A stretch of DNA of 64,000 bases from Symsagittifera roscoffensis (Eukaryota; Xenacoelomorpha; Acoela; Convolutidae). The stretch covers positions 26,538,318 through 26,602,317 of the forward strand of contig NC_087068.1 in NCBI RefSeq assembly GCF_963678635.1. The letters are read 5' to 3'. This document shows positions 45,340-55,883 of the stretch, piece after piece. Position 1 is the first letter of the stretch. Every line of letters starts with the position of its first letter. The notes beneath the pieces were generated by a model. That model was given only the letters and a program-made list of their open reading frames with translations, ran no database searches and had not been told where the DNA came from. A program made the position numbers and the translations under genes.

Positions 45340-48050
45340 AAGAATTTTTTTGATGGTTTGTGTTCTCACAGCTATCTGTGAAGATCCAATGAAACATTTT
45401 TTCATATTTAAATTAAATTGGTTTGTGCAGGTCGATGAAGCTCTGTATATACTGACAATTTTGATTAGTTTTTGCTAAGTAAAATAATGATCAGCTTGGG
45501 TTGGGATAGACAGGCTTGTTTTATTTCCTTCATTTCTAAACAAAGTTTTTACGTTGATCGCAAATTTTTTTGCAACCCAAAGTCATTTTTGGTGTCTAGA
45601 ACCATCCCATGGTATTCGTATAGCAGCTGAACTTGGTCACTATAATTGCTATATACCTGAAATTAGAAATACAGTAGCACTGGTCAATATACACCTTGTC
45701 ATGGCCGTTATAGATATTCATACTCATCTTTTTTGTAGCGAAAAAATTACTTTTTTTTAAACAAAGCATTTGTGAAGTTCTTCTTTCAAACAAAACAGTT
45801 GTGAAGTTATTCTTTAGATAACGATTTTAAAGTTCAGTGAAAGAAATTTTTCAATATTGAAGATATGAAAATGACAGCTTGTGCTAGTATGAAACCATAA
45901 TTAAGCGGAACTTAAAATGGTTTTTTCATCACTAAATTTTTCTTAAGCCTTCAAACTGCGGTATGCGCTTCCAAATTGAAGAATCCAGTTACATCTTGCG
46001 GAATCCACTATCTGGTTGAGGAACAGACTTACAATTCCTGATTGCGGATACCGCAAACATCATATATGCTGAAAATTGATATATTACGAGATATCTTGTT
46101 TTATAGTTCAGTGAAAGAAATTTCTCAATTTCGAAAATACAAAAATTGACAGCTCTTTTCAGATTGAAACCATAAACTAAGCGGAATTTTCAAGTGTTCT
46201 TTTCTTCATTAAGTTTTTCTTAAATAATAAGCCTCAAACGGCGGTATCCGCTATCCGTTTGAGGAATACCCTTACAATTCCTGATTGCGGATACCTCAAA
46301 CTTGATATGTGCTGAAAAATGATATATTAAGAGATACTTGCTAGTGAATTCCAGATTTATTTGGATGGAATTGGCTGTATTTTCAAAACGGTTCAACGGC
46401 TTGTCTTTACAATTCACAGACATACACATACAGTGTAGCCGAGTATTTCAAGGGGGGGTGTTAGAGGTGTTACCCAAATTATACAATCAGGCTTGCAAAG
46501 CTGTGATTGCTACTGCGTTTAAAGGGATTTTAAAGCCAATGCTATCGGCAAAAGATCGCAAACAATTTCATGTGCTAATGAAAACTGTGGCAGAATGTTC
46601 CATAGCAAAAAAGAGATGTACAGGCATCTCAGAGATAATCACTCAGAACCCTCGTCCAGACTTCCGCTAGTGAAATTGAAACTGATAAAGGAACTGAAAG
46701 AACTGTAGAGATCCCCCAGCAACCCAGCGACTGGAACAAGACTTATGTGTATGTCAGCGGTTGGACAAAGCATATGCAAAAATGTCACCCGCATGTAAAA
46801 CTGATCAGCGCATCAAAACCGACCGTCTCAGCACCTCAACTGAGTCGGTAATCCTTCGCATCAAACCAAGACACTAGCACAGGTGTTGAGGTGCTAAAGT
46901 GTCCGCTCTGCTCCTATAGGTGCTCGGTTGGAAAGTCAATGATCAATCACTGTTATGTGAAGCATCGATACTCGTGGGTCAAAGCAAGGCCAATGCCCAA
47001 GCCGCCAAGTCATGTTGGCGTTGTCCCGGTGTGTACAATCAATAGGCAAAATCGTGCAGATTGTAGCGTCATGACCACCACTGCTACCTCGGAAAGGTAG
47101 AACGGGTTCCCGGTATTGACTTTCATTTCGTTTGAATTAGTTCATATAATTTGATAAAGTCAGAACCATTGCCCCTGGCCTTGATCAGCTGGGGTGCAGA
47201 TGAGAGGAACTCATTACCCAAATTATACAATCAGGCTTGCAAAGTTGAGATTGCTACTGCGTTTCAGGGGACTGACTTTTCGTAAAATCCAGCCAGTTAT
47301 TAGAAGAAAAAAAAACTTTGGTGAAAAACTTCAAAGGTGACTGATTTTTCCTAAAATCCAGATAGTTATTAGAAGAAAAATAAAAACTTTGGAATAAAAA
47401 CTTCAAAGATACATCAGTAAATTTGAACCTAATACCAGGAATAAAAATTTCTGACAAAGATTGGTTTTGAATGTCAATGAAGAAATTTTTGTTGGTTCGC
47501 ATTCACACAGTTATCTGTGAACATGCAATGAAACACTTTTTTACATTGAAATTAAATTGATTTAAACAAATCAAAGAAGCTCTGAATAAAATAACAAAAT
47601 TGATGTCTTCGATTCACTTTTGCTAACAAAAATGCTCAGTTTTGGTTAGAATAGTCATTTTTATTTTTTCCTTCTTTTCTAGACGGAGTTGTTTTGTTGA
47701 TCGCAAATATTTTTTGCAAAAGAAGGTCAATTTTTGAATCTAGAGACATCCCATAGTACTCGTATCACAGCTGAAATTGATCAAGCTAGTTGCAATATAC
47801 CTGAAAATAGAAGTACAAAAGCAGCTCGTCAATATACACGATATTCATACCTATCTTGTTTTTTTTGTGAACAATTCTTTATTTTGCCTTTTCAAATAAA
47901 CTAGATTGCTGTTCCGAAGTTCTTCTTCGAAAACTTTTTTGACGCTCAGAGAATTTTCGAGAAACTTTTCATTTTCGAGGATAAAAAGTATCAGCTTTTG
48001 TTAGGATGAAACCATAAATCAAGCGGAACTTTTGATAGTCTTTTTTCTTA
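45340..48050. repeat. Direct duplication with about 2.14-kb offset
   Basis: Sequence from about 45,356 (CTCACAGCTATCTGTGAAGA) recurs diverged at about 47,498, and the block around 45,605 (CCATGGTATTCGTATAGCAG) recurs at about 47,750. A smaller block (CCCAAATTATACAATCAGGC) occurs at about 46,474 and 47,217. AACCATAAA-TAAGCGGAA occurs at about 45.89, 46.17 and 48.01 kb. The area is thus a patchwork of copies of one dispersed repeat, with no coding role visible except the zinc-finger fragment below. Confidence 0.55.
46338..47100 (+). pseudogene. C2H2 zinc-finger protein fragment
   Basis: The ORF 46,891-47,100 carries LKCPLCSYRCSVGKSMINHC followed by YVKH, a C-x2-C ... H-x-x-x-x-H type finger, with a Pro-rich tail. 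Upstream, the frame at about 46,740-46,800 reads a possible second finger-like segment (WTKHMQKCHPHVK). The ORF at 46,338-46,670 precedes it. No complete gene can be assembled. It could come from a host gene or from the repeat that makes up this area. Confidence 0.35.
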
Positions 48051-48059
48051 CACAGTTGA

Positions 48060-49359
48060 ACGATCGATAATTTAAAATTAAAATTACTTGACAAAACGTG
48101 TATGTTAGTAAAAAAAAACTCGATAATTTTGTCAATTTCAGCACTTTAAGTTTATAGGAAGAACCTAATTTTTGGGTGGCTTTTATTCAGATTGACTATA
48201 TTGCCCCAAAACAAATCAGTTTAAAACTAGTGCAAAAACTTAAGCTGAGTTGAAATAATTTGCTTTCAAGAATTAACGAAACAGACAAAAAACAAAAGAC
48301 ACCTAATTTCCTAGCTCAAGTTGTTAAGATAAAGTTAGAATGAAGGAATTTTTCTTCTTAAGTTCAACAAAAAAGATATTTCGGCTCTTTTGCACTGGAC
48401 AGTAACTCTTACGGCGATGCGCAGCAGTCATTTTGATGTGACTGAAATGAAAACTAACTGAAAAAAATTCATCAAGCAAATGCATCAAGATATTTTTCCT
48501 ACCTGTACAACTAGTTTCCTTCATTTTTCAGATTTTGAATTAGGTTTTTTTCGGATACCTTGAATCAATATCTTCAAAATACTTCTGTTCTAAATAAACA
48601 CTTGAATTGGTATACATCACAAAACTAAATTTTGCACATTTTAAGTTTATAATTTTGTTTCTAAGTTTATAAAATTTTTCAGTCCATGGTTTTTCAGTTG
48701 CTTTCAAATTTTTTCATTTTTTTTTCTATCGTTTGTCTTGTGATTTCACAGTGGGGTCATTATGAACTTGAGAAATGAAAGGTTGTTCTTTAGATCCTTA
48801 GCCAAAGAAGTTGAACCCAAGTATCTGAATCAGGGGCGCTACAATGATTGTTCGTAGAAAAAAACTTGATAATTTATTTAAAGGATTTTCTCTTACCAAT
48901 AAATGGGATTGTGTATAACCAGTTTTATTCAAGATTCATCAGGGGATTATCGGAGATAAAAACGAGTTCTTTGTGAGAAGGTTATAAATCCCTAAAATGG
49001 AATTAACGTCTTCTTAATTGCAAAATTTTCTCCCATTAACGTCTTCTTAATTACAAAATTTTTTCCATAAAAGAGGAAGGCTTCAGCGTTCATTGTGAAG
49101 AAAATTGAAAGTGATTATTCCAATTTGAATATGTCATGTTTGATCGAAGAGGTTGTCAAAAGCGTTATATTTTCATGAATTCAATTTCCTTTAATAGTGG
49201 TACATACTTGCAAGTGTTAATCTGGTGGTCGATCTACAATATATGCTTGATTAGTACAAAATCTAAAAAAAGAACAAGTTGAAATAGAAGGAAGTTGTAT
49301 TTAATGGTCTGTGGCAAAATGAATAGTAAATGGCTAAGCGACTGTTTCAATCTGGTAAA
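48060..49359. other. No gene seen
   Basis: A/T-rich DNA with short ORFs only. A small near-duplicate (ATTAACGTCTTCTTAATT at about 49.0 kb, twice within 35 bp) is the only structure noticed. Confidence 0.5.
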
Positions 49360-49794
49360 TTACAAGTCTGCCAACGCCTCCAGCAACTTTTGATATTGGG
49401 GACCAAATGTATCGTCAGTTGATAAATCAAATCGAAAACTGTCTTCAATGCACATGAGCAGGACGCCTTCAGGTACGAAGTTTTTCTCAACAACAACTGG
49501 AACGATTGTTTTATTTAACGTCGTTGCATACTTCAGTTCCTTCATGCAATTTCTACTGTCTTTATAATCGTTAGAAATGCAGCATATAAGCAGTTTTGCT
49601 GAATTCACTGCTTCTGTCATCGTTTCGATAATTCCCTTGCCTTTATGCATATTTTCTGCATCTATCCAAATATTTTTAACTCCACTTCTCCGGAGTTCTT
49701 TCAGAAGTTTCTGTACTACATGCTTCTGCTCATGGCAGTAGCTGATCATAATGGAGTTCGAATCGTTTGCAGAAGGTTCTACATTGACATTCAT
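49360..49794 (-). CDS. Stand-alone TIR-domain protein
   Basis: An uninterrupted 144-aa minus-strand ORF starting at ATG 49,794. It is essentially one Toll/interleukin-1 receptor (TIR) domain: box 1-like strand NSIMISYCHEQKHVVQKLLK, WIDAENMHKGKGIIETM (position of the BB-loop and the segment with the Glu of NADase-type TIRs), a third strand LLICCISNDYKDSRNCMKEL with the conserved Cys-x-x-Glu, and IVPVVVEKNFVPEG near the C-terminus. TIR domains act in innate immune signalling, and some cleave NAD. This small form without transmembrane, LRR or death domain resembles cytoplasmic TIR-only proteins of invertebrates. AG directly before the ATG could be a splice acceptor, so an upstream exon is possible. 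Confidence 0.75.
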   Translation of the reverse strand: MNVNVEPSANDSNSIMISYCHEQKHVVQKLLKELRRSGVKNIWIDAENMHKGKGIIETMTEAVNSAKLLICCISNDYKDSRNCMKELKYATTLNKTIVPVVVEKNFVPEGVLLMCIEDSFRFDLSTDDTFGPQYQKLLEALADL

Positions 49795-49963
49795 CTTGTT
49801 TTTTACAATAGGGGTCTTTTCTATCCATTGAACAAACGATTGGTGACAAAAAGTGTTATATGTAAAAAAAATTATCAGAATTTTTTTAAAATTAGGAAAT
49901 TGATGTGTTTTAAATCAATCGTTTCACTTTCCGTATTTTAAGGTTCAAAAAATTGAGGGAAAA

Positions 49964-50370
49964 ATGAAAAAAAAGACCCCTGAATTGATGTTTTGTCCAT
50001 CTTGTTCTGCTGTGGAAGTTCTGCCGTTCTCCAACTTTTTGGTTATCGGTCCAGCTACAATGAACAACCAAATTGAACAAAAACATTTCACGAAAAAGTT
50101 AATTCTAAATTTTGACGGTTCGCTGGTTATGTTTAGTGATATGCGATTGGCACTTGAAAAATTAAAAGCTGCAACTTGCATCAACACAATTTTTTTAAAG
50201 GACTTAAATTCTACATCAAACCAAGTATGAAACAATCATTCTTTTTTGGAAAAATAGCTGTGATCGTGTGTTCTCGCTTCAAATACAATTGGTTCAAACA
50301 AAAATTCCTCTCCTTAAAAGTGTTACCCGTGATCAAGCTTCGAAATGACCCAATCCTTTATGACCATTAA
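49964..50370 (+). other. Weak ORF pair of unknown nature
   Basis: Plus-strand ORFs 49,964-50,230 (starting MKKKTPELMFCPSCSAVEVL, with a Cys-x-x-Cys) and 50,176-50,370 (GKIAVIVCSRFKYNWFKQK) overlap in different frames and could be one broken gene. The minus strand is also open over part of the region (50,235-49,945), which lowers confidence. No family recognised. Confidence 0.2.
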
Positions 50371-50600
50371 GTAATGCAATAACTGATTTTACAGCAGTAT
50401 TTGCTAGAGAGATATTGCTTAACTTATTCTCTCGTTCACAAAGGCTGATCATTTGGGCCATTTGCTTGCAATTTTTTCCGCTAGAAACAAAAATAAGCTT
50501 TTAACTACTTTTTATACACCACATTTATACGTCGAGACCTCAGTAGAATAATACCATAGACTTCAACATCATTCAACGGTTTATTCATCAATCTCATCAG

Positions 50601-50680
50601 ATCTGATAGAAATAACTTGGTGGAGTGTCAGACTTTGTCATGTTTTATTAGGTTCAACTAACAAGTTATTTCTATCAGAT
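50601..50680. repeat. Hairpin repeat with 19-bp perfect arms
   Basis: ATCTGATAGAAATAACTTG (50,601-50,619) and its exact reverse complement (50,662-50,680) flank a 42-bp interior. It ends 2 bp before the larger hairpin. Confidence 0.7.
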
Positions 50681-50682
50681 AT

Positions 50683-50892
50683 ACCCATATTCCAACTTTA
50701 ACTGTTCAACGGGAATACTAATTGAAAAGTAATTTTCAGAATAAAAACTTAAATTACGAGACAAAAAACATAAACAACTTATTTAACTGTATATTAAACA
50801 TAAGGTTTTTTTGTCTCGTAATTTAAGTTTTTATTCTGAAAATTACTTTTCAATTAGTATTCCCAGTGAACAGTTTAAGTTGGAATATGGGT
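50683..50892. repeat. MITE-like snap-back repeat (210 bp, about 86-bp arms)
   Basis: The left arm (from ACCCATATTCCAACTTTAAC, 50,683-50,768) is almost exactly complementary to the right arm (50,807-50,892), with only a few mismatches; the loop is about 38 bp. Such long, near-perfect arms with a short interior are typical of foldback-type non-autonomous DNA transposons. I see no clear target-site duplication or coding capacity. Confidence 0.8.
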
Positions 50893-51449
50893 TTTTGCAA
50901 AAAATTAATCTCGAAATTTTACAATATTTTGGACTGATCCGTATTGTTCTACAACAAAAAGTCCCCAAAAATTTCAGTAACTGTTATTGAATCACAAAGT
51001 TTACTAAACATGCAGAAATTAGACGTAGAACCACAAATATCTCATTTTGAGTGAATAATCCTAGAAGAAAAGTTCACATAGGACGCCGATCCGATACCAA
51101 AAAAAATAGAACTTCTGAATAACGTAAAAATGGAAATCAATGGAAAAAAATCAATATATACAACTGCAAAGAGAAGAATATGATAAATTACTCGATATAC
51201 TTTCTTCAATACTAGGTTATGTAGAGACACTCAAAAAATGTTGCACCCTTATTGGATAAAGCACGGTAGAAAATGAACGTACAGAAATTGAATGAAGACT
51301 TTTTGAGATTATAAAGGAAAACTCTTAAAAAAAACATTATGAAAAAATTATTTCTTTGTGCCTGTAGTTTTTTGGAACCCAACATAAATTTGAAAAAAAA
51401 ACACCAAAAATCACTTTTTGGAAGTTAAATTGGATTCGGAAAATCCTGT

Positions 51450-51668
51450 TTGGATTATTTTTGTGCAAGCTCCATTATTATTAGACTAAATGCAATTCTA
51501 CATGACTCTGCTGGATCTGAGAATTCTACTACAAAAGAAGAACCTGGGTATTGTAATGTTGCACCTAGTCTCCCCAGTTCATGCTTTCTTGGTCATGTGA
51601 CTAGATACCTTCTCTGTTTGTATGTTAAAAAATTTGGCTCATTAAATCTTGCATTGTTCAATTATTAA
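51450..51668 (+). pseudogene. Relic of the conserved Polinton accessory ORF
   Basis: The reading IIRLNAILHDSAGSENS, a GYC block and SCFLGHVTRYLLCLYVKKFG correspond in order to the gene at 21,927-22,334 of the 19-kb element. It is open only over its C-terminal half; sequence before it is broken. It is useful because it shows which frame is ancestral across the stop in the other element. Confidence 0.55.
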
Positions 51669-51710
51669 TCATTTTAACCAAAAAAAACTCCAGAGAAAAC
51701 AGTAAACAGA

Positions 51711-52004
51711 GTGAGTTTGACTGTTTTGGATATTGAATGTATTGAAAACAATGTAGTTAAAGAATTAGGAATTTCTAAGGACGGACAAACTAGGATTTTC
51801 CTTTTGAAGAAAAAAATCCTTAATGAAAATCATGCAAGTTGTTTGCACCTACATGCAATCGTTTGTGCAATCGTTCGAAATATGTTATCCACAACATTCG
51901 AAGAAACGACAGCTTGGATAGCTATCTTATCAACACAGTCGGTTATATTCTACCTTCTCCAAAGCTATGAGAAAGTTAATATCTACCAAAGAACGATTGT
52001 TTAA
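51711..52004 (+). pseudogene. Relic fusing the DIE-motif protein and the small membrane protein
   Basis: The first 30 codons (SLTVLDIECIENNVVKELGI) match the start of the DIE-motif gene (22,344 onwards). The end (STTFEETTAWIAILSTQS) matches the second membrane helix of the gene at 23,793-24,071. The two are joined in one open frame because about 1 kb present in the other element is missing here, an internal deletion. Confidence 0.5.
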
Positions 52005-52500
52005 TTCTCTAGTTGGACCAAGTGGATCTGGGAAATCTCATCTTTTTTTGATTGGTTGAAAATTGGTATTTTTCAACTAGCCTTCGGCAAAATTTTTTAA
52101 TCAACCTTATCAACCTCTTCATAGTCAAATGCAAACAAAAAAAAACTTAAATTTATTCAAGGAGTACAAAATCTTTCCAATAACAGAATTAAGTATCTGC
52201 TTATATTTGATGATTCTTGTGAAAAGATTGTGAAAGTCGCCACTGCAGGGGGACACAGGAGTCTGGGTAGCCTATACATCGAAAAAATTGATTTCATCAA
52301 AGCAATTGAGAAAAGATGTAGAGTTGCAAAATGCACATACAGTCTTCATGTCGCCGTGAGATGGTTTGCAAATAAATACATTAAGTCAACAACTAGGTCT
52401 ACGATCTCAATTGAAAGAGTGGTATCAAGATGCAAAATCTGTTGCTTATGGTCATTAACTTGTTTATTTAAACCCACAAACAGTTGTTTCACTTAGATAT
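51967..52500 (+). pseudogene. Relic of the FtsK/A32-type packaging ATPase
   Basis: ATG 51,967 leads to a Walker A motif in VGPSGSGKSHLF, interrupted by TGA 52,057-52,059. Later frames show a Walker B-like LYLMILV-type remnant at about 52.2 kb (nucleotides read TTTGATGATTCTTGTGAA), an ATAGG-like block and LQINTLSQQLGL-type sequence at about 52.37 kb. Several frameshifts. It belongs to the same family as the ATPase at 24,074-24,766 but is diverged from it. Confidence 0.75.
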
Positions 52501-52563
52501 TGCTCTATTAGTGGCTCAGTTCCATCAATAATTTCCTTACTAGCTTGAACAGAGACAAGTTTT

Positions 52564-53191
52564 TTGGACGATGAGTACACAATACGACTCTATTCTTCCA
52601 ATATTTCACTAACTTTCCCAAAGACTTCGAAAACAATTAATTCTCATTTTTCCATAAAAAAATTTCGTTCAGTTTCTGAGCGAGTGTTTAGTAAACCTAT
52701 AAAAAAAGGAGCTTCGAGATCTTCCGAAAAAAGACGTAGTAAAATATCAAACTATAACAAAAAAGAACTCGTCTCTATAAAAGAAGAACTATTTTAAGTT
52801 CAACTAAAGGGTAACAATTGATATCTATCGTCACCCCTTCTGTCTATAAACGATTGACATAGTACGGAAAATTTGTTTTACTTCCGCACTCAGTTTATGA
52901 ATCACAAAGTACGTTCCAAGAAAACAAAATTTGGAACAAAAACAAGAAAACGAGGAGATTGTACCAAAAACTGTTGATTCTGTTTACAGAACTGTAATTG
53001 CGAGCTTGAAAACGAGTAACAATAAGTTTCTTATTGAATTGATTTTGAATTCTCCTCGAATCAATTCCAATTATTCACTCAAAATCATATTCGATAATCG
53101 TGATACAAAAGAATCTATTGTAGAAGAATCTGAAGCAAAAAAAAACTTTTCAGATATTTACTTATTTGGAAGCAACTCAACTTCCACCTAA
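52564..53191 (+). pseudogene. Relics of ATPase tail and capsid-associated protein
   Basis: ORF 52,564-52,797 (DDEYTIRLYSSNISLTFPKT, then SVSERVFSKPIKKGASRSSE) is a basic C-terminal segment downstream of the ATPase. ORF 52,931-53,191 (VPKTVDSVYRTVIASLKTSN, then INSNYSLKIIFDN) occupies the position of the gene at 25,024-25,964 just upstream of integrase and shows a similar helix-then-strand pattern. Both are short and bounded by breaks. Confidence 0.5.
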
Positions 53192-53208
53192 ATTGGTTAT
53201 TAACAAGA

Positions 53209-54174
53209 ATGCCAGAGCAAAAAACAGAAGAACTTGAATCCCTTTCAAATTTCGAACAGGTAGGACTTAACAGATTGTATTCTAGGGGTAGAGTTGCGTA
53301 CGGTTCTAAGCGAAACTTGAGTAAAAGCGAGTGCTCTACCAAAAAAGAAAGTAGAACAATTCTTAAAAACCGAGACATCGTATATAAATTTTGGCCCACC
53401 AATCAGGCGTTTCCGACGACTTCAAGCTTTTTTTAAGTGTATCAAAGAAAAGTGGTGTAAGTACGTGGCTTTCGTAGACAATTTAGCTAGTCAAATCAAG
53501 GGAGTCAAGTATTTATTACTTGATGTAGATGATTTTTCGAGATTTGTCAGGGTTCAAAAAACAAAAACATTTTATGCCACCGACACATTACAAGTTTTCA
53601 AAAAAATTCCATCGAAAAAACACTTCTGAAAAATTTTGGGCTGATAAAGGAACAGAACATGGGGGAACTTAAAAAAATTGCAAGGGAATACTTCGAAGTT
53701 TACTCAACAATGAGGGGAATGCAACGAAAGCTGCATTTGCAGAGAGAGCAAAGTAGTCTCTAAAAAAATCAATAAACGTTACTTTGAGGATCATGGTAAA
53801 AACTTTTCCCCAAATTACAGCAATTCGTTTTTTCATTGAACTGTCGTAAAAGTCGATCTGCTGGAAATCCTCCGAGTGAAAAAAATGATATTTTATCTAT
53901 TTTGTACAACAAATCGTTCATGATGTATACTAAACGAAAATTTAAAATTTAGAATAGAATGAATTTTTCGGAATACCATATTCTGTACCGAAAAGGATAC
54001 AAGCCACAGTTTATAGAGAAAGTTTTTGAAGTTTCGGCAAAATCTACAAAAAAGTCTCCTGCATACATCATCAAAGATCTCGAAAAGACTAAATCAGCCA
54101 GGGGTTATAAGGAAAGGAAAATGTACTCAGTACTCTTACGACATTATAAGAAGACATTCCGCAATGATTTATAG
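53209..54174 (+). pseudogene. Relic of the Polinton integrase
   Basis: The N-terminal segment (GRVAYGSKRNLSKSECSTKK) corresponds to the AAFGSVKNL region of the other element. Further on come VKYLLLDVDDFSRFVRVQKT at about 53.5 kb (core strand), a DKGTEHGGT-like block at about 53.65 kb and AAFAERAK at about 53.74 kb (the two later catalytic acids). Finally the C-terminal SH3-like part RKGYKPQFIEKVFEVSAKST lies in ORF 53,959-54,174. Stops and frame changes are frequent, and the first catalytic Asp block is degraded. Confidence 0.75.
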
Positions 54175-54560
54175 TGATATTATAGATTATATTATAGTAG
54201 GTGATACAAAAACTCCTTTACTGCGTTGTATTCCTTTCATTTCCAAAGTAAAAAATGGAGACATAATATCTACAAGACAGTACATAAATTGTCAATACTT
54301 CACAAATTTACAACCAAAAAAATTGTTAAAAAACTCTTTCCATAGCTTAAAAATAGAACTGAGGGATACTACAGGTAATAAATGTTCTTTTTTGTGAGAT
54401 TGGAAAAATTTTCAATGGACGAAAATAACTCAAAGCAGTTCGAAAACTGTTGGGAGGTGTAAAAAAGAAATCCAAGCATAGAAACAGAAGAGCCATTTCC
54501 CGAAAATTAGTTCGAACACCAGTCGCTCTCGCAAAGACTTTTTTGACAAAACAAATTGAG
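54104..54560 (+). pseudogene. Relic of minor capsid C-terminus and basic protein (copy 1)
   Basis: IYSDIIDYIIVGDTKTPLLR and later NFTNLQ-like and HSLKIELRDTTG readings (ORF 54,026-54,397) match the family end of the minor capsid protein, compare VYIDIIQYQTVGDAKAP in the 19-kb element. The following 150 nt read a Lys/Arg-rich peptide (VKKKSKHRNRRAISRKLV), the place of the pX-like gene. The N-terminal two thirds of the minor capsid gene are missing. Confidence 0.65.
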
Positions 54561-54659
54561 TATAAGTCAAAAAAGTCATTTTCGGTTCGGAGCTTTTACA
54601 AATTGTTATTTGGAGATTTTTGATAAAGTCTGTTTTAGAAACAATAATTTTATCTTACA

Positions 54660-55880
54660 CACAAGAAGTGTTTCCCAGTACTTCTATGAAAACAGTATTG
54701 AGTTTAAGTTTGAGACGTACCGTTATCTTCATTTAGATATGCGTAATAACCCCCTCAGTTGAATGATGCAATTACTCAAAGGAAGTATATTTGATTCTTT
54801 AAAATGAAAAAAAAAGGCAGAACACAAATCAAAATATGAATAAACACAATTTTATTTAAATTTTTTTAAAAAACCTTCATTCAAATTTCTCTAATTGTGA
54901 AGATTATGTTAACAATACAATGGTTTACAACGCCAATGGTTTATATCCTCAGAAAGCTAAATATCGAACAAAATGAACGCGTCGGCAGTGAGTAATAAAG
55001 GAGTAGTTGCTTTTCACGGATATAGTTTTGAAGAATTTCCGGAAGAATTTGATATGTATCCATTCACAGATCACAGAAAATTTTTTCACTTTATGGCAGG
55101 CTTAACATTGATTTGCTCACTTGTGAAAAATTATTACTACCAAAAACCAAGGTTCGACTTAAACTAATTTGAGCATGACCAATATTTCAGATAACCCAAA
55201 TGTTAGTCTGAAAATCATTGATTGTTTGCTGTTTACTGGAAGATTTTAGTAGCTGAACCTAATTATCAACACTTGCAGTGGAACTTGAAAAGGGAACCTG
55301 CACACTACATTTACATGGAAACTATAGCAAGAACCTTTATCATTCTATCTCGTCAAAAACATTTCATACAAGAAAATATATCCAATACTGCTCGAAGAAG
55401 AAGAAGTGCTGCTGCAATGAACACAAATTCAGCTGTTGCGGGACCTTTTCAAGAAAATTATTTCAAATATCAGCAATTTTTTAAGAGAGAGCTTAGAGTT
55501 ATTCGGGGTGGAAGAACAAATATTTCATTGGGTACAACCTTTCCTTGTCGACCATATGTTACAACAACGAAATCAATGCAGTTTAACGAAGATATTCCAG
55601 CTCTTCTGATTGAAGATTTTCAATATCACAACATACTGGTTTTTGACTGGACTTCGCTACAGGATGCAGGTGAACAGTTACATTATCCAGAACTTAGTGG
55701 AGAAAGCTTGAAATTAGGGAAAATGATTTTTCCAATTTCCCTTGGAGCAAGTAATGCTTCTTACCAACTAAATATTTAGTGAAACACTCGGAGAATGATG
55801 ATGAGATATAGGTTTTGTAGTCCTTCAATTGAAAGAATAAACGATAGAACGGATAAGATTACGAATATTGCAATGACGTT
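54660..55880 (+). pseudogene. Relic of a Polinton major capsid protein (copy 1)
   Basis: Readable pieces in order are IEFKFETYRYLHLDMRNNPL, YNANGLYP and FHGYSFEEFPEEFDMYPFTD (54.97-55.16 kb), then ORF 55,222-55,779 with LVAEPNYQHLQWNLKREPAH, AMNTNSAVAGPF, RELRVIRGGR and ILVFDWTSLQDAGEQLHYPE. These are characteristic of Polinton double jelly-roll capsid proteins of another lineage than the one at 28,160. Beyond the stop at 55,779 the same frame continues to about 55,883; copy 3 has TGG where copies 1 and 2 have TAG, so the stop is a mutated codon. Confidence 0.8.
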
Positions 55881-55883
55881 CTA

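Noticed and set aside
51042-51230. Small minus-strand hydrophobic ORF near the second Polinton
   Set aside because: Too short, A/T-rich, and absent from the equivalent place in the other element.
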